From the NCBI GenBank assembly GCA_012798935.1, contig JAAZMG010000038.1:1-14682 (forward strand): a DNA stretch of 14,682 nucleotides, written 5' to 3'. The notes beneath the pieces were generated by a model, which ran no database searches, was not told where the DNA came from, and was given only the letters and a program-made list of their open reading frames with translations. Shown piece by piece: positions 7,929 through 13,640 of this stretch (position 1 is the first letter of the stretch; each line of letters opens with the position of its first letter). The position numbers and the translations under genes were made by a program. This DNA comes from Tissierellia bacterium (GTDB lineage Bacteria; Bacillota; Clostridia; Tissierellales; Tepidimicrobiaceae).

Positions 7929-8861
7929 TTAAATTCTCTCGGCAATCCTTAACTTTGAACTTCTTGATCGTGGGTTCCTTTCTATTTCATTTTTAGTAGG
8001 TACAATTGGTTTTCTTGTGACTATTTTAATTTCTCTCTCCTTGTCGCAGACACATATTGGAAAATCCGGAGGGCAAATACAATCCTTGTGTAATTCTTTA
8101 AAGACATTTTTTACAATCCTATCTTCTAAAGAATGAAAAGTAATAATACATAATCGACCTCTCTTTTTGAGAGATCTACACATTATAGGTATAGCTTCTT
8201 TTAATACATCAAGCTCGCCATTTACTTCGATTCTAACAGCCTGAAAGGTTTGTCTAGCAGGGTGAGGCCCTTCCATTCTAACCTTTTTAGGTATAGCCTT
8301 TTTAATAATATCTACTAATTCTAAGGTAGTATTTATAGGTTCTACTTCTCTTGATTCTACTATAAACTCTGCTATCCTCTTCGCCCATCTTTCTTCTCCA
8401 TAATCCCAAATAATTCTTTCTAAATCCTCTTTCGAATATTTATTGATTACATGCCAAGCAGTAAAATCTTTGGTCTTGTCCATTCTCATATCTAAAGGTG
8501 CATCATTATGATAGGAAAATCCTCTTTCCTCTTCATCTAGCTGATAAGAAGATACCCCTATGTCTAGCAATATTCCATCAACTTTTTCTATATTTAAATT
8601 GGACAATACTTTATCTATATTTACATAGTTTTCATGAACTAGTATAGTCTTATCTATTTTGTCTTTTAACACCTCTTTTGCTTTTTTAAGAGCATCTAAA
8701 TCTTGGTCGATTCCTATTAGCTTACCATCTGTTAATCTATTTACTATTTCTTTAGAATGACCAGCTCCTCCCAAAGTACCATCTACATATATTCCATTTT
8801 CCTTTATATTTAATCCCTCTATTGCTTCTTTTAATAATACTGGAGTATGTTCAAAATTCAT
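7929..8861 (-). CDS. rsmH: 16S rRNA (cytosine-1402-N4)-methyltransferase RsmH
   Basis: 310 aa S-adenosylmethionine-dependent enzyme (formerly MraW) that methylates N4 of C1402 in the 16S rRNA decoding site. Motifs are HTPVLLKEAI (5-14), the SAM loop VDGTLGGAGHS (26-36), GIDQDLDAL (50-58), DGILLDIGVSSYQLD (95-109), RGFSYHNDAPLDMRMD (113-128), GPHPARQTFQAVRIEVN (198-214) and TFHSLEDRIVK (241-251). The C-terminal part carries a C-x-C...C-x-C cluster (Cys261, 263, 270, 272). Length is normal. The ATG at 8859-8861 is preceded by AGGAG. It follows mraZ by 20 nt, the standard mraZ-rsmH order. Confidence 0.97.
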   Translation of the reverse strand: MNFEHTPVLLKEAIEGLNIKENGIYVDGTLGGAGHSKEIVNRLTDGKLIGIDQDLDALKKAKEVLKDKIDKTILVHENYVNIDKVLSNLNIEKVDGILLDIGVSSYQLDEEERGFSYHNDAPLDMRMDKTKDFTAWHVINKYSKEDLERIIWDYGEERWAKRIAEFIVESREVEPINTTLELVDIIKKAIPKKVRMEGPHPARQTFQAVRIEVNGELDVLKEAIPIMCRSLKKRGRLCIITFHSLEDRIVKNVFKELHKDCICPPDFPICVCDKEREIKIVTRKPIVPTKNEIERNPRSRSSKLRIAERI

Positions 8862-8881
8862 ATTTTACCGCTCCTATCTAA

Positions 8882-9313
8882 TTAAATTCCTAGCTCAGCC
8901 ATTTTTTCAGCAATACTATCATAACTCAAACTATCATCATCGTTATAATTAGCCCATTCTTCATTACTCCATAGTTCAATTCTTGTAGCAACCCCTATAA
9001 TAGTTGCATCCTTCTCTAATTTAGCATGTTCTCTTAAATTGCCAGGTATAAGAATTCTTCCCTGTTTGTCCAAAGTACATTCCGTAGCTCCTGCAAAGAA
9101 AAATCTTACAAAAGCCCTTGCATCTCTATTGGTAAAAGGTAGAGACTTTAATTTTTCTTGGAGTACAATCCATTCATCCATAGGGTAAACAAAAAGGCAG
9201 TTGTCCAATCCTTTAGTCATAATAAAGTTAGAACCTAGGTCCTCCCTAAATTTAGAAGGCATTATTACTCGTCCCTTATTATCGATTGTATGTTGATATT
9301 CTCCAATAAACAT
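8882..9313 (-). CDS. mraZ: Transcriptional regulator MraZ
   Basis: 143 aa DNA-binding protein of the AbrB-like fold that forms a ring oligomer and regulates the dcw cluster, including its own gene. The two tandem half-domains each carry the DxxGR signature: DNKGR (11-15) and DKQGR (82-86), followed by VIMP and ILIP. The start MFIGEYQHTID is the family's standard N-terminus. I chose the ATG at 9311-9313 because GGTGGAG lies 8 nt upstream. A GTG three codons earlier (9322) sits on top of that ribosome binding site and would add MIN, so it is unlikely. It is the first gene of the operon, with promoter and putative operator just upstream. Confidence 0.96.
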   Translation of the reverse strand: MFIGEYQHTIDNKGRVIMPSKFREDLGSNFIMTKGLDNCLFVYPMDEWIVLQEKLKSLPFTNRDARAFVRFFFAGATECTLDKQGRILIPGNLREHAKLEKDATIIGVATRIELWSNEEWANYNDDDSLSYDSIAEKMAELGI

Positions 9314-9343
9314 ATTTATCACTCCACCCTCTTGTATAACTTA

Positions 9344-9368
9344 CCCACTTCCTACCACTTTACCCCAC
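9344..9368 (-). promoter_or_regulatory. Putative MraZ operator: three GTGG boxes at 10-bp intervals
   Basis: Read on the minus strand, three boxes GTGGGG, GTGGTA and GTGGGT follow each other. Their GTG triplets lie at 9368-9366, 9358-9356 and 9348-9346, exactly 10 bp apart. MraZ is known to bind direct repeats with a TGGG or GTG core at 10-bp spacing upstream of its own gene in Escherichia coli and Mollicutes. The site lies 31-55 nt upstream of the mraZ ATG and downstream of the proposed promoter. Binding by this MraZ is an inference. Confidence 0.8.
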
Positions 9369-9429
9369 ATATTATTAATTCGATACCAATTCTTTAAATC
9401 CTTCTATTTTTTAAAAATATTTTTCTATT

Positions 9430-9457
9430 TTTATAGTGCTTAGTGCCTATATTTCAA
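9430..9457 (-). promoter_or_regulatory. Sigma-A type promoter of the mraZ (dcw) operon
   Basis: TTGAAA (-35, 9452-9457), a 16-bp spacer and TATAAA (-10, 9430-9435) are each 5/6 matches to the vegetative consensus. Transcription would start near 9423, giving a 5' leader of about 110 nt that contains the MraZ boxes. The flanking DNA is A/T-rich, as expected for an UP element. The rest of the gap between 9314 and the terminator at 9506 shows no gene. Confidence 0.65.
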
Positions 9458-9505
9458 TTTTCTTCATTTACTCTTCTTTTTTTACAATTATAATAAAAAT
9501 AAAAT

Positions 9506-9530
9506 AAAAACAGGGAAAATCCCTGTTTTT
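9506..9530 (-). terminator. Rho-independent terminator after lgt
   Basis: A perfect 10-bp inverted repeat (AAAAACAGGG / CCCTGTTTTT) surrounds a 5-nt loop (9516-9520). On the minus strand a long T-rich run follows (TTTATTTTATTTTTATT). It overlaps the lgt stop codon and separates the ymfF-ymfH-lgt unit from the dcw operon. Confidence 0.92.
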
Positions 9531-10263
9531 ATAAGCAATTTTGTTTTCTTCTCTTTATTAAATAATACCAAGATGCAATTACTCCTATTATACTAATTAA
9601 TTGAGCCACTCTTATAGGCCCTATCATCAAGCTGTCCGTTCTTAACCCTTCCACAAAAAACCTTATAATCGAATAAAGCATTAAGTATAATAAGAATATT
9701 TCTCCTGAAACCTGAGACTTATTTCTTCTATACCAAAGCAGAAATAAAAATACTACAAAGTCTCCAATAGATTCATACAAAAATGTAGGATGAACTTTTA
9801 CTCCATCTATCATTATTCCCCAAGGTAGGTCTGTGGCAGTGCCATATGCTTCCTGATTTATATAATTACCCCACCTACCTATTGCCTGGCCTAGAATAAG
9901 GCTTGGAGCACAAGAGTCAGCTATCTTCCAAAAATCCAGCTTCCTTTTCTTAGCAAATATCAAAGCTACTATAACAGCAGCTATTATTGCTCCATGGATA
10001 GCTAATCCTCCACCTCTAAAATGAAATATTTCTATTAAATTATTTTTATAATAATCCCAGGTAAATATTACATAATGAGCCCTAGCACCGATTAAAGATA
10101 TGGGTATGGCATATAGTAGAAGGTCTATTAGAGTATCCTCCCCAATTCCCAGCCGTTCTGCCTCCCTTATGGCTAAAATAGTTCCTATAATGACTCCTAT
10201 AGATATTAAAACACCATACCACATTACCTTTATACCAAATAATTCAAAAGCTACTGGATTCAT
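9529..10263 (-). CDS. lgt: Prolipoprotein diacylglyceryl transferase Lgt
   Basis: 244 aa integral membrane enzyme that transfers diacylglycerol from phosphatidylglycerol to the lipobox cysteine of prolipoproteins, the first step of lipoprotein maturation. About seven hydrophobic segments are visible. Family motifs are HFRGGGLAIHG (81-91, with the essential His90 region), GQAIGRWGNYINQEAYG (125-141, the Lgt signature with Arg130 and Asn133), HPTFLYES (158-165) and RFFVEGLRTDSL (201-212). The length is somewhat short but typical for Firmicutes. The ATG has AGGTG upstream. The M16 gene upstream ends 72 nt before it, and an extended -10 element lies in that gap, so lgt may have its own promoter in addition to read-through. 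A strong terminator follows directly. Confidence 0.96.
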   Translation of the reverse strand: MNPVAFELFGIKVMWYGVLISIGVIIGTILAIREAERLGIGEDTLIDLLLYAIPISLIGARAHYVIFTWDYYKNNLIEIFHFRGGGLAIHGAIIAAVIVALIFAKKRKLDFWKIADSCAPSLILGQAIGRWGNYINQEAYGTATDLPWGIMIDGVKVHPTFLYESIGDFVVFLFLLWYRRNKSQVSGEIFLLYLMLYSIIRFFVEGLRTDSLMIGPIRVAQLISIIGVIASWYYLIKRRKQNCL

Positions 10264-10300
10264 CTTTCGTCACCTTCCCTTATGGTTATCAATATTAATT

Positions 10301-10309
10301 AGTATAGCA
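10301..10309 (-). promoter_or_regulatory. Possible extended -10 promoter for lgt
   Basis: On the minus strand TGC-TATACT forms an extended -10 (TGn plus a 5/6 match to TATAAT) 38 nt upstream of the lgt ATG. No good -35 hexamer is seen 16-18 bp further upstream, which extended -10 promoters can do without. The site falls in the gap between the M16 gene and lgt. Confidence 0.4.
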
Positions 10310-10335
10310 CAAGTTTTGCCTTTACCCTATAGATA

Positions 10336-11619
10336 CTATAAAGGATTTACAATTGACAACACTATATTTTCCTCTAGTAAATGATTTTCTAACCTTGTCT
10401 CTACATCATAAAGACTTATACTATCAAGTATCTCTAGAAAATCTATAAAAAGGAAATCATTAAAATAATTATCTATAAAATAATTGGATATAAATTCTAT
10501 AGAGTTAAGTCCCATTAAAAATCCACCTATATTTTTACTTTTTATTCTATTGAAATTTTCTTCAGATAATTTATTTTTCTTAATATCCTTAATATATTTT
10601 ATAACCTCTTCATATACCTCTTTAGGACTTACAGATTGACCTACAATTAATGAATGGCCATAGTCAGCTCTTCCAGTAAAATAGCTACCAAAGCTATTAT
10701 CTATTAACCCTTTTTCATATAATTTATTATAAAACTTAGAACTATTTCCAAATAAAATATCCAACAAAATATTAGTAGTTAAATCTTTCTTTATTTGTTC
10801 CTTAGCCTTAGTACCTAAATTAATGTCCTTAAAACCTATAGCAAATAAAGGAATAGATGTAGCTAACTTTTCCTCTATATACTTTTCCTTTATCTCTTTA
10901 GGTTCATCTGGATAAATTCCCTCTATTTTATTTGCTTCCCTTTTAAAGTTTTTATTTTCTACCTTATTAACCCTTTCTACTATCTTATCAAAAGATAGGT
11001 CACCAACGACAAACAATACCATATTTGATGGATTATAAAAGGTATTGTAGGCTTTGTATAAAATCTCTTTATTAATATGATTAATACTTTCTATAGTACC
11101 AGCTATATCATTTTTTATTGGATGCTCAAAATACATTCCATTTAAGCAATTAAAAAACACACGCCAATTAGGATTGTCTTGATACATCTTTATTTCCTGA
11201 CCTATTATTCCTTTTTCCTTCTCTACATTTTCGTCGGTAAAATAAGGATTTTGAACAAACTTTACCAATAGCTCTAAACTTTCATAAAAATGATCTGTTG
11301 AAGAAAAAAGATAAGCAGTTTGATTAAAATTTGTATAGGCATTAACATAAGCGCCTAGCTTAGAAAATTTATCAAATATATTTATATCCGGTTCCTCAAA
11401 TAATTTATGTTCTAAAAAATGAGCAATACCTTCTGGTACCGTTACAGCTCTATCTTCGCCAATAGGTATGAAGCGATTATCATTGGAGCCATAGTTTGTA
11501 GCAAATACAGCATGTTTTTTTACATATCCAGTTTTAGGCATAAAGTAGATATCTAATCCGCTTTTTAATCTTTTATAGTATAATCTTTCATCTACTATTT
11601 TATTTTCAAGAACTTTCAA
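10336..11619 (-). CDS. ymfH: M16-family zinc peptidase, catalytic subunit (YmfH-like)
   Basis: 427 aa protein of the M16 (insulinase/pitrilysin) family, M16B-like size. The inverted zinc motif HxxEH is intact as HFLEH (67-71) in GIAHFLEHKLFEE. The distal zinc ligand is Glu142 in EKEKGIIGQEIKMYQDNPNW (133-152). The C-terminal half-domain (about 255-427) has LYEKGLIDNSFGSYF (300-314) where the family's Arg/Tyr substrate-binding pair usually lies; the Arg and Tyr are not conserved here. It is therefore probably active only together with the companion subunit encoded 15 nt upstream. No signal peptide or membrane segment is seen, so it is cytoplasmic. The start is TTG (11617-11619), supported by GGAGG 8 nt upstream. 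The substrate is unknown. Similar pairs are annotated ymfF/ymfH in Bacillus. Confidence 0.85.
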   Translation of the reverse strand: MKVLENKIVDERLYYKRLKSGLDIYFMPKTGYVKKHAVFATNYGSNDNRFIPIGEDRAVTVPEGIAHFLEHKLFEEPDINIFDKFSKLGAYVNAYTNFNQTAYLFSSTDHFYESLELLVKFVQNPYFTDENVEKEKGIIGQEIKMYQDNPNWRVFFNCLNGMYFEHPIKNDIAGTIESINHINKEILYKAYNTFYNPSNMVLFVVGDLSFDKIVERVNKVENKNFKREANKIEGIYPDEPKEIKEKYIEEKLATSIPLFAIGFKDINLGTKAKEQIKKDLTTNILLDILFGNSSKFYNKLYEKGLIDNSFGSYFTGRADYGHSLIVGQSVSPKEVYEEVIKYIKDIKKNKLSEENFNRIKSKNIGGFLMGLNSIEFISNYFIDNYFNDFLFIDFLEILDSISLYDVETRLENHLLEENIVLSIVNPL

Positions 11620-11634
11620 GTTTTTAGCCTCCTT

Positions 11635-12903
11635 TTATCTTAGATTTCTAAGAAAATAGATAGTGTCTAAATTAATTTTATTAGAGGATTCGATTATATC
11701 TTCCTTTGTTACTCTCTCTATATCATTCAAAGCTTCCTCTAATGTCCTACCGTCTTTACTTAATTCCCTACTAAAGAAAAATTCAGAAATCAAAAATATA
11801 CTGTCTTTTATTGACTCCATAGATGCTTTTATGGACTTTTTAGAAACGTCTATGTCCTCTTGGGTAAATATCCCTTTCTTCATATTATCTATTTCAAATC
11901 TAATGATTTCTATAGTCTTTTCAAGATTATGGGAATCAATTCCCCCATCTATTATCATCAACGATTTATATTTATACACTTTTGATCCTATATAATAGGC
12001 AAGACTTTCTGCCTCTCTTACATTTCTAAATAGTTTAGAATTAGGTCCTCCCCCTAATATATCGCTTCCAACTAACAAACCATTATATAATGAACTATCA
12101 TAAGGAATCCCAGTTCTATACCCTAGAACAAGCTTCCCTTGATTTATATCCATGTCTTCATGAATCATATTTTTAGTTTGGACATTGCTAGTTATGGATT
12201 CCCTTTCAAGTTTTAAAACATCCTCCCTCTCAATCCTAAAACTATCTATCAAATAATTAGTTAATTCATTATCATATTCCCCAACATAAAATATTTCTAT
12301 AGGAACCCTATCTAATATTTTATTATAGTGTTCATACAATATTTTGTTATCTATACTATCCAAATCCTCTATATAGCCTAATGGGTATATGCTAAATTTT
12401 TCATTTATATACATTTCCTCAATACAACGTCCTATAGCATAACTCCTTTTATCATTGATCCTAGCCTCTATTAATCTTTTTAAGTTCTCTTTTTCCTGTT
12501 TCACATATTGAAAACCAAATGCATCTTTTTCTAAATATGGATTATATACTAGGGATTTTAATAAATCTATTATTTGGGTCATGTATTTTTCATCATTAAC
12601 ATATCTACCCTTAGGTCCTTCTATGGTAAATCGAATTACTTGCTTTTCTCCTGTTTTATTAACATCAACATTTAATTCTGAGCCGTATAATTCTTCTAAT
12701 TTCCTCTGAATCTTTAAGTTTGTATTTAATTCTTTGGTACCTCTCTTTAACACCAATGGTAGCAATGCATTTTTAGTCACTTCTTCTCGGTTTAAAGGAA
12801 TTATTAAATATAAACTAAGTAAATTAGACTTGAATTTATCCATCTTTATTAAATTTAAACTTATGCCTTTATTAATATTAATTCTCTCAGGTTTTAAAAC
12901 CAC
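11635..12903 (-). CDS. ymfF: M16-family peptidase-like subunit lacking the zinc site (YmfF-like)
   Basis: 422 aa protein with M16 architecture. In the N-terminal half-domain the place where HxxEH should be reads LLPLVLKRGTKELN (47-60): no His-x-x-Glu-His is present there or elsewhere, so this subunit should not bind catalytic zinc. The C-terminal half retains GYRTGIPYDS (261-270), DILGGGPNSKLFRNVRE (281-297) and AESLAYYIG (298-306), the Arg/Tyr-type signature of the substrate-binding half. It probably forms a heterodimer with the downstream catalytic subunit; the two genes are 15 nt apart. The start is GTG (12901-12903) with GGGGAGG 9 nt upstream. The A/T-rich gap upstream (12904-12980) holds a TATAAA (12934-12939) but no convincing -35, so its promoter is uncertain. 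Confidence 0.83.
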   Translation of the reverse strand: MVLKPERININKGISLNLIKMDKFKSNLLSLYLIIPLNREEVTKNALLPLVLKRGTKELNTNLKIQRKLEELYGSELNVDVNKTGEKQVIRFTIEGPKGRYVNDEKYMTQIIDLLKSLVYNPYLEKDAFGFQYVKQEKENLKRLIEARINDKRSYAIGRCIEEMYINEKFSIYPLGYIEDLDSIDNKILYEHYNKILDRVPIEIFYVGEYDNELTNYLIDSFRIEREDVLKLERESITSNVQTKNMIHEDMDINQGKLVLGYRTGIPYDSSLYNGLLVGSDILGGGPNSKLFRNVREAESLAYYIGSKVYKYKSLMIIDGGIDSHNLEKTIEIIRFEIDNMKKGIFTQEDIDVSKKSIKASMESIKDSIFLISEFFFSRELSKDGRTLEEALNDIERVTKEDIIESSNKINLDTIYFLRNLR

Positions 12904-12980
12904 AGATTATTACCTCCCCAATTCTAATATATTTTTATAATACCCATATTTGAAATTTTGTACTTATCTATTATTATAAT

Positions 12981-13009
12981 AAAAAACCCGGTCATATGAC
13001 GGGTTTTTT
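12981..13009 (-). terminator. Strong rho-independent terminator after the lipoprotein gene
   Basis: A perfect 10-bp inverted repeat (AAAAAACCCG / CGGGTTTTTT) flanks a 9-nt loop whose TCA/TGA ends can also pair. It starts 3 nt after the lipoprotein stop. The minus strand continues into an A/T-rich tract after the TTTTTT. The symmetry would also allow termination in the opposite direction, but no plus-strand gene points at it from the left. Confidence 0.92.
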
Positions 13010-13011
13010 GT

Positions 13012-13485
13012 TTATTCTTTTTTCAACTTCTCTATTATTCTGTTTATTTCCTTTACCTGGTCATCATAGGGTTTCCCATTCATAAGTGCAATTATAATAC
13101 CTTCAATTTGGTCAAAAATCTTTTTATTATCCGTTATTAGTACCTGCCTTATCATAGTATCATTCTCTAATACTGTACTAATTATCATTTCCTTCACATC
13201 ATCTGTAAGTATTGCATCCCGAGCCATTTCTACTCCAATTACAACTAAATCGTTAAATATTATGGATGTAGCATTGTCTATACCATATAGATCCACTACT
13301 ACATCAGATAGATTTTCAGACCTAACTAGTATATCATAATCCTTGCCTCCTACATTTATGCTTATATCATCTTCATTTTTCCCTTCTTCGCTAGTCTCTT
13401 CATTAATCTTACAACCCATAACAATAATCATTATTATTAATACAAGTAAAACATATCTAACTATTTTGATATTTTTCTCTTTCAT
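13012..13485 (-). CDS. Small lipoprotein of the YhcN/YlaJ sporulation type
   Basis: 157 aa secreted lipoprotein. A basic N-terminus (2-10) and hydrophobic core (11-23) end in the lipobox VMGC with Cys25 as the lipidation site. An acidic linker (about 28-41) follows. The globular domain (about 58-155) has NATSIIFNDLVVIGVEMA (71-88), then an ISTVLENDTMIRQVLITDN segment (102-120) and IEGIIIALMNGKPY (127-140). This order (thr/ser-rich beta strand with V-x-N-D, 'IRQV', 'G-x-P') resembles the YhcN/YlaJ family of spore-associated lipoproteins; I recognise the pattern but cannot confirm it by alignment. The molecular function of that family is not known. The ATG has AGGAGG 9 nt upstream. It is a single-gene unit with its own terminator. 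No vegetative promoter stands out upstream, which would fit a sporulation sigma factor. Confidence 0.72.
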   Translation of the reverse strand: MKEKNIKIVRYVLLVLIIMIIVMGCKINEETSEEGKNEDDISINVGGKDYDILVRSENLSDVVVDLYGIDNATSIIFNDLVVIGVEMARDAILTDDVKEMIISTVLENDTMIRQVLITDNKKIFDQIEGIIIALMNGKPYDDQVKEINRIIEKLKKE

Positions 13486-13508
13486 ATTTCCAAGCCTCCT
13501 TATACAAT

Positions 13509-13551
13509 ATAGTTTTTCATAAATAACAAAATTTATTACAAAAAAAACTAT
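13509..13551. repeat. A/T-rich nested inverted repeat in the divergent intergenic region
   Basis: Outer arms ATAGTTTTT (13509-13517) and AAAAACTAT (13543-13551) enclose inner arms ATAAAT (13519-13524) and ATTTAT (13531-13536). It lies in the 155-bp gap between the lipoprotein gene and ychF, close to the lipoprotein start and upstream of the ychF promoter. A/T richness makes chance symmetry likely; an operator is only possible. Confidence 0.35.
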
Positions 13552-13568
13552 TCATAACAGCCTTAGTG

Positions 13569-13597
13569 TTGAATCTAATCAGCTAATAATATATAAT
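13569..13597 (+). promoter_or_regulatory. Sigma-A type promoter of ychF
   Basis: TTGAAT (-35, 13569-13574), a 17-bp spacer and a perfect TATAAT (-10, 13592-13597). The predicted start near 13604 gives a leader of about 37 nt that contains the AAAGGAAG ribosome binding site of ychF. Confidence 0.85.
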
Positions 13598-13640
13598 TGT
13601 TCTTATGCTAAATTATTTATTTTTTGAAAGGAAGATTTAA

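Noticed and set aside
9314..9322. Upstream GTG as start of mraZ
   Set aside because: It overlaps the ribosome binding site that serves the ATG at 9313, and the MraZ family starts at that methionine.
10100..10384. Open frame of 94 codons on the plus strand across the lgt/ymfH junction
   Set aside because: It overlaps the start of lgt and the end of ymfH in antisense, with no ribosome binding site; the translation looks like a shadow.
11663..11995. Open frame of 110 codons on the plus strand
   Set aside because: Antisense to ymfF, no domain or initiation signal.
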